Shown here in pieces: positions 7,957 to 16,477 of a DNA stretch of 48,521 nucleotides. The notes beneath the pieces were generated by a model. It saw only the letters and a list, made by a program, of their open reading frames with translations. It made no database searches and was not told the origin of the DNA. Positions within the stretch are counted from its first letter, which is position 1, and each line of letters starts with the position of its first letter. Made by a program: the position numbers and the translations under genes. This DNA comes from Gemmatimonadota bacterium (GTDB lineage: Bacteria; Gemmatimonadota; Gemmatimonadetes; Gemmatimonadales; GWC2-71-9), in contig JAHECN010000006.1 of the NCBI GenBank assembly GCA_024641735.1, positions 1 through 48,521 on the forward strand. The letters run 5' to 3'.

Positions 7957-9717
7957 CTACTTCGCTGCGAGGCGCCGAATCTCCGCGGCCAACGCCTTCA
8001 CCCGCGCCTGATCGGCGGCACCGGAAACGTCCTTGTCCACCTGTCCGGCCAACGTCCGGAGCGCCCTCGCCCGCGCGGCCCCGCTCGCCTTCTCTGCCGC
8101 ATTCAACGCCGCGTTGATCGCCGTGGTCCGCGCTGCGGAGAGGCCGTTGCCACGCACCAGCTGATCGACGTAGCTGCGCACCACCGGGAACGCGGCGGGC
8201 CAGACAATCACCGGCTGGCTCTGCGGATTGTACTCATCCATCATCACGAGCTTCGCGGCTGCGAGCTCATTGGCGCTCAGCTGCGCGCTCGGCACCATCT
8301 CGAGGATGTCGAACCCGCGCGCCAACTCCGACGAATAGACCATCCCGTTGTACCAATAGGCGCCCCACGAGCCGCCGATCGTCCCGCTGCCACGACGCAC
8401 CGGAGTGCTGTCGCTCGCCGGGGGTGCTGCGTCGATCGGCCCACGATCGAAGAATGCCATTTCGAAGGGATGCATCGGATCGGTGAAGTCCATCACGCTG
8501 ACGCCACCCTGATACCACCCCTGTACCATGATGTCGCGACCTGGCACCGGGATCAGCCCGCCATTGTGCGAGACACAGTTCTCCTGCGCCGTCTGACCCG
8601 TCGGAATCTTGAAGTAGGCATGCTGCGTCAACTTCCTATCTGCGCCAATGGTCAGCACGGTGTTGCCGCCCATCTCGAGCATCGAGGTGGCCTGGCACAT
8701 CGGCCCAGTGCCACCACCCCACTCGTCGGTGAAGACGACCTTCTTGCCGTCATTGCTGAAAACCGCCGTGTGCCAGAGCGAGAAATTGGTGTCGGAGAGC
8801 GCGTCGATGCGCACCGGGTGTTCCGGGTCCGAAACATCGACCAGCAAGCCATGGCTTCCGCAGGCGCCGGCCAGCAACCCGAACGCGGGATAGGCAGAGA
8901 CGTCATGGCAATTCCGGGGGCCGCTCGCAGCTCGGCCACCACCGGCCTGACCTCCACCACGGCGAGGCGCGGCGTTGAGTCCGGTGAAGATGCGCGCGCC
9001 GGTGACCACCTCAGCCGCGGCCGGATTGGCGAGGGGCACCTTGATCACATCCAACCGATAGAGCGAGTTGTTCTCGTCCGCCGGCTCGGTTCCTTCCACG
9101 CACCCTGCCAACTCGGGGCGCACGCCGCCGCTGCCAGACACGTAGATGTAGATGATCCCCTTTTCGGTCGGGCTCGGGATGACCGTGTGCGTATGCGAGC
9201 CTTTGCAGGTCTGCACATTCTTCACGAGCCGAGGTGTCTTGGGATTCGAGACGTCGTAGATGCGGACGCCGGCCATGTGATCCGCCGGATCCTGGACGCC
9301 ACCCTTGGCGCAGTCGTTCCGGTTACCGCCACCTTCTGCCGAGATGAAGAGCAAGTTCCCGATGATGGAGGGGTCGCCCTGCGACGTGACGCACGGCACC
9401 GCTGCCACCAGCACTGGGGCCGCGGGCTTGCTCACATCATAGATCGAGAAGCCGGAGAAATTCCCCTGATAGACATACTTGCCGCGAAAGGCGAGGTCGG
9501 AATTGATGAAGGTGAGGCCGCGCACTGAATCGAGTGCGGCCGGCTTCGTCACGGTCCCGACGAGTCGCATCCCCTGCGCCGCGACGCCGGCGTCCCGCAT
9601 TCCCGACTTGAGTCCGTCGCGCGGATCGCCGCCCTTGGGATAGCTCTGGGCGGCGAGCGTTGACGCAGTGGTCAACACCAGCGCAGCAGTGGCAAGCAGG
9701 CGAAGCGATCGGGTCAT
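7957..9717 (-). CDS. Secreted LVIVD-repeat protein
   Basis: The 586-residue protein has a signal peptide (about 1-23). Several beta-propeller-like repeats follow with the signature x-x-I-Y-D-V-S-x-P-x-x-P, seen as FSIYDVSKPAAP, VRIYDVSNPKTP, LLVDVSDPEHP and VSVMDFTDPMHP. The C-terminal 90 residues are Ala-rich helix. Six or more Cys are present in the propeller part, consistent with an extracytoplasmic protein. LVIVD proteins are probably binding or adhesion propellers without known activity. The start codon overlaps the DUF305 stop (ATGA), so the two are one operon and may work together, possibly in metal handling. Confidence 0.82.
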   Translation of the reverse strand: MTRSLRLLATAALVLTTASTLAAQSYPKGGDPRDGLKSGMRDAGVAAQGMRLVGTVTKPAALDSVRGLTFINSDLAFRGKYVYQGNFSGFSIYDVSKPAAPVLVAAVPCVTSQGDPSIIGNLLFISAEGGGNRNDCAKGGVQDPADHMAGVRIYDVSNPKTPRLVKNVQTCKGSHTHTVIPSPTEKGIIYIYVSGSGGVRPELAGCVEGTEPADENNSLYRLDVIKVPLANPAAAEVVTGARIFTGLNAAPRRGGGQAGGGRAASGPRNCHDVSAYPAFGLLAGACGSHGLLVDVSDPEHPVRIDALSDTNFSLWHTAVFSNDGKKVVFTDEWGGGTGPMCQATSMLEMGGNTVLTIGADRKLTQHAYFKIPTGQTAQENCVSHNGGLIPVPGRDIMVQGWYQGGVSVMDFTDPMHPFEMAFFDRGPIDAAPPASDSTPVRRGSGTIGGSWGAYWYNGMVYSSELARGFDILEMVPSAQLSANELAAAKLVMMDEYNPQSQPVIVWPAAFPVVRSYVDQLVRGNGLSAARTTAINAALNAAEKASGAARARALRTLAGQVDKDVSGAADQARVKALAAEIRRLAAK

Positions 9718-10337
9718 CGAGTATCTCCGTTCAGGGTAGCCAGCATCTGGTGCATCAGAGCAATTTCAGCGGTCTGGACCTGGTGTACATCGTTGGCAAA
9801 GACATTCACGTCGATGTCTTGCGCCGCGCGCGGCGTCTTGAACAAATCGGCCACCATCGAGAGCGCCCCCTCGTGGTGTTGAATCATCAGTTCGAGGAAG
9901 CGGCGATCAAAGGTGGTTCCCTTGATCGACGCAAGCTCGCGCAACTCCTCGGTCGTGAGCATGCCGGGCATCATGATGGTGTGGTACGCGGCGGTGTCCG
10001 GCGCGACCTGCTTGCGGTCCACCAACCACCCCTGCATCAGGCGAATCTCGGATTCCTGTGACTGGTCGATCTTTTTTGCGAGCTTGATCACTCGGCTGTC
10101 GGCCCCGCGCGTCTCGGCGAGGTGCGACATGCGAATCGCCTGCCCGTGGTGCGCGATCATCCCCTGCATGAACTGCACGTCGGCGGCAGTCTCGAGGGCC
10201 CCCGCAGGGATCGGCCGGAGATCCGGCATTCCGGTGTGCCCCATGCCGTGCATGGAATGGTCCTGCGCGGCAGCGGGCGCGCAAACGCCAAGCGCGAACG
10301 CGAGGAGCAATGTCTGGAAATGTCGGTTGGTGAGCAT
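9714..10337 (-). CDS. Secreted DUF305 protein
   Basis: The 207-residue protein has a signal peptide (1-24, ending AAAQ), a His/Met-rich mature start (HSMHGMGHTGM), and the paired DUF305 motifs M-I-A-H-H-x-x-A-I-x-M and M-I-Q-H-H-x-G-A-L-x-M. The two HH motifs face each other in the four-helix ferritin-like fold of this family; copper or other metal binding is suspected for several members. The adjacent GTG at 10340 is an alternative start with better spacing to GAGAGG. It is the first gene of a two-gene operon with the LVIVD protein. Confidence 0.85.
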   Translation of the reverse strand: MLTNRHFQTLLLAFALGVCAPAAAQDHSMHGMGHTGMPDLRPIPAGALETAADVQFMQGMIAHHGQAIRMSHLAETRGADSRVIKLAKKIDQSQESEIRLMQGWLVDRKQVAPDTAAYHTIMMPGMLTTEELRELASIKGTTFDRRFLELMIQHHEGALSMVADLFKTPRAAQDIDVNVFANDVHQVQTAEIALMHQMLATLNGDTR

Positions 10338-10458
10338 CACACGAAGTTGCCTCTCAGCGAACCCCTCCGCAAGTCGGACAAGGCTCGCCTGCACAGGATG
10401 AATCATCATCGCCCTACGACCTTTACGACAGCGGGCGAGGCATGTCTGTCGGATATCC

Positions 10459-10478
10459 CTGCGGCCTGACGGCCGCAG
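10459..10478. repeat. 20-base hairpin, copy 1
   Basis: CTGCGGCC-TGAC-GGCCGCAG is a perfect 8-bp stem with a 4-base loop. The same 20 bases occur in inverted orientation at 17099-17118, so the two copies bracket sugar locus B. No T-run follows on either strand, so this is not a standard terminator. Confidence 0.85.
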
Positions 10479-10491
10479 TTGACTCGACCCC

Positions 10492-10505
10492 ACGACTCAC
10501 GACTC
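10492..10505. repeat. Short heptamer array, ACGACTC family (single arm)
   Basis: Two exact copies of ACGACTC (the complement of GAGTCGT) end just before the stop codon of the TIM-barrel gene at 10507. A degenerate third copy lies at 10481-10487. No facing arm is visible. Confidence 0.7.
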
Positions 10506-10506
10506 G

Positions 10507-11370
10507 TCACACCGTACACCGCTCCCTCGCCTCCACCAGCGCCGCTTCCTTCTCACCACGCGGCGAGAACTCGTGCGCCAGCCATCCGGTGAAGCCGCTG
10601 TCCGCAATCGCCGTGGCAATCGCGGTGTAGTTCAACTCCTGCGTGTCGCCGATCTCGTTCCGCCCCGGGTTCCCCGCCGTGTGATAGTGCGCGAAGTACT
10701 TCCCGTTGGTGCGGATCGAGCGGATGATGTCGCCCTCGCTGATCTGCATGTGGTAGACGTCGTAGAGCAGCCGCACGCGCGGCGAGTTGACCTTCTCCGC
10801 GACTGCGATGCCATAAGCGGACGTGTTCCCTTGGAAGCCGCGATGATCGACGCGCGAGTTCAACATTTCCAGGATCACCGTCACCCCTTCCTTCTCGGCC
10901 AACGGCGCGATCTTCGCCAATCCTTCCGCGCACGCCGCGATGCCATCCTCCGTGCTGATCGTGCCGGCATTGCCGAACATCGCGATCACGTTCGGAATTC
11001 CCGCCTTGGCGGCGGCCGGAATCACGGTGGTGAGTTCGCCGAGGATCAATTCGTGGTTGGCACGGTCATTCAGGCCGCGGCTGATGAAGTCACGGCGCGT
11101 CGTGGAGTTGGATGTCGAGATCTTGAGCCCGTGCTTTTGCACCAGCGCCCAGTCATCGGGATTGACGAGATCGACGCCGCCGAAGCCGAGCCGCACGAGC
11201 ATCTGGCAGAATTCATCGTAGGGCATGCCGCCGTAGGTCCAGCGCGTCACCGACTGCTTCAGGCGACCGGCGCGCACGGGCGCCGTCATGGCAGGGAGTG
11301 CGTCGACGTGCGAGAGGCCGGCGAGGGTCGCGGCCGAAGCGGCGAGAAAGGTGCGGCGAGAAGCGGCCAT
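10507..11370 (-). CDS. Tat-exported TIM-barrel sugar isomerase, hydroxypyruvate-isomerase-like
   Basis: The 287-residue protein has a clear twin-arginine leader (SRRTFLAASA at 4-13). An AP-endonuclease-2/xylose-isomerase-like TIM barrel follows. Blocks include VILEMLNSRVDHRGFQ (metal-ligand Glu), LLYDVYHMQISEGD (Asp/His), FAHYHTAGNPGRNEI and a C-terminal AHEFSPRG (Glu). These resemble the hydroxypyruvate isomerase (Hyi/OtnI) subgroup. A periplasmic location makes classical hydroxypyruvate isomerisation unlikely. In context it more plausibly acts on an oxidised sugar made by the GMC enzymes upstream. It is the last gene of the six-gene operon, 53 bases after the preceding one. Confidence 0.8.
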   Translation of the reverse strand: MAASRRTFLAASAATLAGLSHVDALPAMTAPVRAGRLKQSVTRWTYGGMPYDEFCQMLVRLGFGGVDLVNPDDWALVQKHGLKISTSNSTTRRDFISRGLNDRANHELILGELTTVIPAAAKAGIPNVIAMFGNAGTISTEDGIAACAEGLAKIAPLAEKEGVTVILEMLNSRVDHRGFQGNTSAYGIAVAEKVNSPRVRLLYDVYHMQISEGDIIRSIRTNGKYFAHYHTAGNPGRNEIGDTQELNYTAIATAIADSGFTGWLAHEFSPRGEKEAALVEARERCTV

Positions 11371-11401
11371 GAGGAGAACTCCACCAATTCAGTGATATCG
11401 C

Positions 11402-11425
11402 AGGTGCGTGGCATGCCACGCACCT
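11402..11425. other. Perfect 24-base palindrome between two TIM-barrel genes
   Basis: AGGTGCGTGGCA is followed at once by its exact reverse complement, with no spacer. The right end reaches into the stop codon of the upstream TIM-barrel gene (stop at 11424-11426). It could be a protein-binding dyad or an mRNA hairpin affecting expression of the last gene. No T-run follows. Confidence 0.8.
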
Positions 11426-12242
11426 ACCATCGCAATGCACGCAAATAGTTGTACGACGCCCGAGCGGTCGCGAGTTCATCGGCGGGCGCATCATGTTCCA
11501 CGAGTACGTGCCGCACGCCGGCGCGCTTTCTTTGGCGAAAGATCCGAGTCCAGTCGATCGTGCCGGCCCCGACATCGGCAAAACCGCCACCCATCGCCAT
11601 ATCCTTGATATGGAGCGCGGGGACTCGACCCGGATTCCGGAGCAACCACGCCACCGGATCGTGCCCCGCCTTGGTGACCCAGTAGCAGTCAAGCTCCAGC
11701 TGAACCAACTCCCTGTCCGTCTCCGCGAGGAAACGACCGAATGCCGGGACACCATCCACCGGCAGAAACTCCGCGGCATGATTGTGGAAGCCGAGCGTCA
11801 CGCCCGCCTTCCGTGCCTCCGCGCCCGCGCGATTGAACGTCGCCGCCAACTCACTGATTCCTGCGCGGCTCGTCCACATCGCCGCCGGGACGGACGGACA
11901 GAAGATGTAGCGTGCACCGAGCGTCTGTGCACGCGCGATCGCTCCAGGCCAATTCGCCGCGCTCAAGTCAGCCCACGGCGCATGCAGCACGGGGCAGCGC
12001 AGCCCGACGGACTCCATCATCGCTTCGAGCGCCGGCGCCGTGCTGCCGTAGAGCTGGCTCAGCCCGATTTCTTTGTATCCCATCTCGGCGAGTGCGGTGA
12101 GCGTTGCCTCAGGCGCGGCTCGCATCCCCTTCGCCACGGTGATCGTTGCCATCCCGATATCGCCCAAGCGATCCGCGGTGGGGCGCATGCGCATCGCGGG
12201 AAGTGCCGCCGCGGCGGTCATCAGGAAGTCGCGTCGCTCCAT
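11424..12242 (-). CDS. Tat-exported TIM-barrel sugar isomerase/epimerase family protein (second of operon)
   Basis: The 272-residue protein starts with a short twin-arginine-like leader (MERRDFLMTAAAALPA). The xylose-isomerase-like TIM barrel carries GYKEIGLSQLYG, LGFHNHAAEF (His/Glu), ELDCYWVTKAG (Asp), LHIKDM (His, Asp) and VLVEHDAP (Glu). These four positions are the divalent-metal ligands of the superfamily. It is clearly paralogous to the gene at 13935-14780. The ATG lies one base after the stop of the GMC gene. A role in isomerising or cleaving a keto-sugar produced by its GMC neighbour is inferred from the repeated GMC-TIM order. Confidence 0.85.
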   Translation of the reverse strand: MERRDFLMTAAAALPAMRMRPTADRLGDIGMATITVAKGMRAAPEATLTALAEMGYKEIGLSQLYGSTAPALEAMMESVGLRCPVLHAPWADLSAANWPGAIARAQTLGARYIFCPSVPAAMWTSRAGISELAATFNRAGAEARKAGVTLGFHNHAAEFLPVDGVPAFGRFLAETDRELVQLELDCYWVTKAGHDPVAWLLRNPGRVPALHIKDMAMGGGFADVGAGTIDWTRIFRQRKRAGVRHVLVEHDAPADELATARASYNYLRALRW

Positions 12243-12243
12243 G

Positions 12244-13938
12244 CTAGAGCTCGTTCCGCTTGAGCCGCGACACCGCGTACGCTGCGGCACGCGCGGTGAG
12301 CGCCATGTAAGTCAGCGACGGATTGACGCAGCTCGATGAGACCATCGCCGCACCGTCCGTCACGAAGACATTCTTGGCGTCCCAGACCTGGTTCCAGGCG
12401 TTGAGCACCGACGTTTTCGGCGAACGACCCATCCGTGCTGCGCCCATCTCATGGTTGGTCTGCCCCATCGGCGGGGGCGGGCCGCGATTGATACTCACGT
12501 TCTTGACGCCGGAGGCCTCGAGCATCTCGCCTGCCTGCTCCGCCATGTCCCGATGCAGTCGCAATTCGTTGTCACCCCACGCGGCGGTGATGTTGAGCGT
12601 CGGAATCCCCCAGGCATCACGCAGGTCCGGATGGATCGTCATCCGGTTCTCCGGATTCGGCAAACATTCGGCGAAGCCACTCAACCCGAAACCCCAGCCA
12701 CCGATCGCCCCTTTCAGTGAGCGCTTGAAGTCGGCCCCAAAGCCAGGCATCCCGGCCGCCGACGACCAGAGCGGACCACGTCCACCCGCGCCGCCTTGGA
12801 AGCCGTAGCCTCGCACGAAATCGGTCTGGTGACTGCGCGTGTCGAGGTTCCGGAAGCGCGGGATGTAGATCCCCGTTGGCCGACGCCCGAACGCGGTCTT
12901 GTCGTCGAGTCCTTCCACCCGTCCCGAAGCACCGGCGCCCTTGATGTGGTCCATCAGGTTGCGGCCGAGTTGATCCGAGGCGTTGCCGAGGCCGGTGGGC
13001 TGACCGGGTGTGGCGCTGTTGAGGAGGATCCGCGCCGACTCGAGTGTCGAGGCGCAGAGGAAGATCACCTTTGCCTTCAGCTCAATTGCTTCATGCGTGT
13101 TGGCGTCGATGATCCGCACGCCCGTCGCCTTGCCGGTGCGGTCGTCGTAGGCAAGCGAATGCACGACCGAGAATGGCCGGATGGTGCAGCGCCCGGTCTT
13201 GGTCGCGGCGGGGAGGGTGGCGTGGACCGAATTGAAATAGGAGAAGGTCGAGCAGCCGCGCTCACAACTGTTGCAGTAGTGACAGGCCGCCCGCCCATGG
13301 ATCGGCGCCGTGAGGACGGCGGTGCGGCCAATGGTGAAGACTCGGTCGCCACCATATGCCTTCGCCATCCCGGCTTTGACCTGCTCTTCCGCACAGGTGA
13401 GCGCCATCGGTGGGAGGAAGTGCGAGTCCGGCAGATAGTCGAGCCCGAGCGCCTCGCCGGAGACGCCCACAAAGCGCTCGACGTATTCATACCATGGTGC
13501 GATGTCGGCGTAGCGAATCGGCCAGTCGATCGCGATCCCATCGCGCAGGTTCGCGGTGAAGTCCAGGTCGCTCATCCGGAAAGCCATGCGGCCCCAGAGG
13601 ATCGAGCGCCCACCGAGCACCCGGGAGCGGAGCCAAGAGAAGTTCGTGCCGGGCGCGGTGGTGTACGGCAATTCGCGATCGTCGACGAAAAACTGCTTCG
13701 TCGACTCCGAGAAGCCGACTGATCGACGCTGAACGGAGTACTTCTCCGCGGTCTCCTTCGGGTCCCCAAGGCCACGATACGGGAACTCATACGCCGGCGC
13801 GTCCATCAGATAGTCGCGCTCCGGCGTGATCATCCGACCAGCCTCCAGCACCAGGGTGCGGAGCCCACGTTCGGCGAGTTCCTTCGCCGCCCAACCGCCG
13901 GACATCCCGGAGCCAACGACGATCGCGTCCCAGATCAG
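12244..13938 (-). CDS. GMC-family FAD sugar dehydrogenase with predicted [3Fe-4S] cluster, locus B (CTG start)
   Basis: Translation from 13938 gives 564 residues, the same length as the locus A enzyme. The FAD motif is GSGMSG (9-14); the cluster motif is C219-x5-C225-x3-C229 in AACHYCNSCERGC. The catalytic His block reads NHEMGAARMG and the late Asn is in NPSLTY. No ATG, GTG or TTG exists near the required N-terminus. The only candidate is CTG at 13938-13936, eight bases after AAGGAG and overlapping the TGA of the upstream gene as CTGA. The enzyme lacks a leader and probably relies on the operon's Tat-bearing small subunit. Substrate unknown; sugar C3 oxidation is a plausible guess. Confidence 0.88.
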   Translation of the reverse strand: MIWDAIVVGSGMSGGWAAKELAERGLRTLVLEAGRMITPERDYLMDAPAYEFPYRGLGDPKETAEKYSVQRRSVGFSESTKQFFVDDRELPYTTAPGTNFSWLRSRVLGGRSILWGRMAFRMSDLDFTANLRDGIAIDWPIRYADIAPWYEYVERFVGVSGEALGLDYLPDSHFLPPMALTCAEEQVKAGMAKAYGGDRVFTIGRTAVLTAPIHGRAACHYCNSCERGCSTFSYFNSVHATLPAATKTGRCTIRPFSVVHSLAYDDRTGKATGVRIIDANTHEAIELKAKVIFLCASTLESARILLNSATPGQPTGLGNASDQLGRNLMDHIKGAGASGRVEGLDDKTAFGRRPTGIYIPRFRNLDTRSHQTDFVRGYGFQGGAGGRGPLWSSAAGMPGFGADFKRSLKGAIGGWGFGLSGFAECLPNPENRMTIHPDLRDAWGIPTLNITAAWGDNELRLHRDMAEQAGEMLEASGVKNVSINRGPPPPMGQTNHEMGAARMGRSPKTSVLNAWNQVWDAKNVFVTDGAAMVSSSCVNPSLTYMALTARAAAYAVSRLKRNEL

Positions 13939-14780
13939 AAGCGCAGCTCCTTCAGATAGCGGAACGACGTCTTGATGCTCGCCATCGGATCGGCCGGGTT
14001 GTCGTGCTCCACGAAGAAGTGCTTGATCCCAGCCTCCTTCTGGCGCGAGAAAATCTCGGCCCACTTGATCGTCCCCTTGCCGACCTCGGTCATCTTGAGC
14101 TCCGGCGGGGGACCGGCGTCCTTCACGTGCACCAACGGGAAGCGCCCCGGGTGCTTGGCGAAATAATCCAGCGGAGAGACGCCGCCCTTGGTCGCCCAGT
14201 AGAGGTCCATCTCGAAGTCGACGTACTCGGGATTGGTCTCCTCGAGCAGCACGTCATAGATGCGCCGCCCTTCGACTTCCTTGAACTCGAAGTCGTGATT
14301 GTGGTAGGCGAAGCGCATCCGGTAATTTTTGGCGTCCTCACCCGCCTTGTTGAACACCTCCGCCGTGCGCTTGATGGCATCGAGTGAGTTGCGCTCTTTC
14401 TCGGCCAGCGACGCGACGAGCGCCCACTTGTGTCCGACTTCGGCAGAGTCATTGAGGCGGCGATGCCATCCGTTGGTCAGTTCGGCGAAGGGCACGTGCA
14501 CCGCGGGTGACTTCAATCCGTTCCGATCGAGCAACTGTCGGATCGCGCGCGGGGGTCGGCCGAAGTAGTCGTGAAACTCGACTTCCTTGTAACCAATGTC
14601 GGCCACGTCCTTGAGTGTGCGCTCGACCGATTCCCGCATCAAGCCGCGAATGGTGTAGAGCTGCAATCCGATCTTGTCGATCTTGTTGGCACTGGGAAGG
14701 GCGAAGAGCACCTGGTCCTCCAGCAGAAGCGATGCGACCCCTGCGGCCCCGAGGGCCCCCACAAACATGCGACGATCCAT
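13935..14780 (-). CDS. Tat-exported TIM-barrel sugar isomerase/epimerase family protein (first of operon)
   Basis: The 281-residue protein has a twin-arginine-like leader (MDRRMFVGALGAAGVASLLL). The TIM barrel has LQLYTIRGLM, FAYHNHDFEF (His/Glu), DFEMDLYWATKGG (Glu/Asp), LVHVKDAG (His/Asp) and FFVEHDNP (Glu), the expected metal ligands of the xylose-isomerase-like superfamily. It overlaps the GMC genes on both sides: ATGA at its start (14777-14780) and CTGA at its end. Similar proteins are common beside GMC and Gfo/Idh/MocA genes in glycoside-oxidising loci of Bacteroidota and Verrucomicrobiota. The reaction is inferred, not shown. Confidence 0.87.
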   Translation of the reverse strand: MDRRMFVGALGAAGVASLLLEDQVLFALPSANKIDKIGLQLYTIRGLMRESVERTLKDVADIGYKEVEFHDYFGRPPRAIRQLLDRNGLKSPAVHVPFAELTNGWHRRLNDSAEVGHKWALVASLAEKERNSLDAIKRTAEVFNKAGEDAKNYRMRFAYHNHDFEFKEVEGRRIYDVLLEETNPEYVDFEMDLYWATKGGVSPLDYFAKHPGRFPLVHVKDAGPPPELKMTEVGKGTIKWAEIFSRQKEAGIKHFFVEHDNPADPMASIKTSFRYLKELRF

Positions 14781-16477
14781 CAGAGCTCCTTGCGTTGCAT
14801 CGCGCGGACGGCATAGTCGGTCGCGCGTGCGGTGAGTGCCATGTAGGTGATCGAGGGATTCTGGCACGCTGACGACGCCATGCAGGCGCCGTCGGTCACG
14901 AAGACATTCTTCGCATCCCAAACCTGATTCCACTTGTTGAGGACACCACTCTTGGCGTCCTTCGCCATCCGCGCCGTTCCCATTTCGTGGATGGTGAGGC
15001 CGGGGGACGAGTTGTTGTCGTACGTGGTCACCTCGGTGCAGCCGGCCGCTTCAAGCATCTCTGCCGCCGCGACCTGGGTGTCCTTCATGATCGCCCGTTC
15101 ATTCTCGCGCCACTGCATGTCGATGTGCAGCGCAGGAATGCCCCACCGATCGACCAGGGTCGGGTCGAGTGTGATGCGGTTTTCCCGGTGCGGCAAACAC
15201 TCACCGAACCCGCCGAGCCCCATCCGCCATTTGCCGTACTGCGGCACCTTGAGCGCACGCTTGAAATCGGCGCCAAACCCTTCCGCACCCACGCCGCGCT
15301 GCCACCCTTCGACCGAGCGATAGCCACCACCCTGGTAGGCATAGCCACGCACAAAGTCCGGATGCTGCTCCTTGACGTTCCGGAAACGCGGTAGATAGAT
15401 CCCGTTCGGCCGACTCCCGAAGGTCCGCTTCTCCTCGAACCCCGGGACCGTACCGCGCGCGCCGCTCTGCATCGTGTGATCCATCAGGTACCGGCCGAGG
15501 TGATCGCTGTTGCCACCAAGCCCGTTGGGGTGCGCGCGGCTCTTGGAATTGAGCAGGATCCTTGTCGACTCGAGTGCGGAGGCACAGACAAAGATGATCC
15601 GTGCATCGAAGTCGATCGTCTCTTTCGTCTGACCATCCACGACGCGGACACCGGTCGCCTTCCCTTTGGCGTCGTCCCAGACAACAGAGTGGACGACCGA
15701 GAACGGTCGAATGCGACACTTGCCGGTGGCGAGTGCGTCCACCAGAGTCGTCTGCACCGAATTGAAGTAGGCTCCGACCGTGCAGCCGCGGTGGCAGTCG
15801 CCGCAGTAATGGCACGCTGCGCGACCGCGATGCGCCACGCTCAAGTTGGCAACGCGCCCGACGGTCAACTGCCGCGCGCCACCGTATTCCTTCGCGATGC
15901 CGTCGCGCACGAACTGTTCGGCGCAGCTCATCTCCATCGGCGGCAAGAAGGGACCGTCCGGTAGGTGGGCGAGCCCGAGTTTCTCCCCGGAAATCCCGGC
16001 GTATCCCTCGACGTAGTCGTACCACGACTCGATGTCCTTGTAGCGGATCGGCCAATCGGTGCCGTGGCCGTCTTTCAGGTTGGCCTCGAAGTCGAGATCA
16101 CTCCATCGATAGCACTGCCGCCCCCACATGATCGACTTGCCACCGAGCTGGCGACCACGAATCCAGTCGAAGGGGCGCCCCTCGGGGGTGGAATATGGAT
16201 TGTCCACGTCATCCACGAAGAACTGTGCCGCCCCTTCATCGCAGGCGTAGCACTTTTGCTGGACCTTCTGCCGAGAATTCAGGTGCTTCTTGTCGCCGAG
16301 GTAGCGGTAGTCGAATTCGTAGGCGGGCGCGTTCATCAGGTAGTCGCGCGCGGGGTCGATGGTGCGGCCGGCTTCCAGCACGATCACCGAGAGCCCCTTT
16401 TCCGACAACTCCTTCGCGGCCCACCCTCCCGTGATCCCACTCCCGATCACGATTGCATCAAAGGTCTCGCGCGACAT
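14780..16477 (-). CDS. GMC-family FAD sugar dehydrogenase with predicted [3Fe-4S] cluster, first of locus B
   Basis: The 565-residue GMC protein has an FAD motif GSGITGG (12-18), the cluster motif C222-x5-C228-x3-C232 (ACHYCGDCHRGC), a catalytic block TIHEMGTARMA and a late NPSITY. An additional C-x-x-C (CYAC, 76-79) is absent from the other two copies. The ATG at 16477 overlaps the small-subunit stop (TGATG). This gene directly follows the small subunit, so the two form the core dehydrogenase. The second GMC downstream is about as long, and the two are clear paralogues. The electron acceptor is unknown. Confidence 0.9.
   Translation of the reverse strand: MSRETFDAIVIGSGITGGWAAKELSEKGLSVIVLEAGRTIDPARDYLMNAPAYEFDYRYLGDKKHLNSRQKVQQKCYACDEGAAQFFVDDVDNPYSTPEGRPFDWIRGRQLGGKSIMWGRQCYRWSDLDFEANLKDGHGTDWPIRYKDIESWYDYVEGYAGISGEKLGLAHLPDGPFLPPMEMSCAEQFVRDGIAKEYGGARQLTVGRVANLSVAHRGRAACHYCGDCHRGCTVGAYFNSVQTTLVDALATGKCRIRPFSVVHSVVWDDAKGKATGVRVVDGQTKETIDFDARIIFVCASALESTRILLNSKSRAHPNGLGGNSDHLGRYLMDHTMQSGARGTVPGFEEKRTFGSRPNGIYLPRFRNVKEQHPDFVRGYAYQGGGYRSVEGWQRGVGAEGFGADFKRALKVPQYGKWRMGLGGFGECLPHRENRITLDPTLVDRWGIPALHIDMQWRENERAIMKDTQVAAAEMLEAAGCTEVTTYDNNSSPGLTIHEMGTARMAKDAKSGVLNKWNQVWDAKNVFVTDGACMASSACQNPSITYMALTARATDYAVRAMQRKEL

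Noticed and set aside
7948-9528. Long open frame on the plus strand (526 codons)
   Set aside because: It lies antisense to the LVIVD gene, has no recognisable domain and an Arg/His-rich composition typical of the opposite strand of a GC-rich gene.
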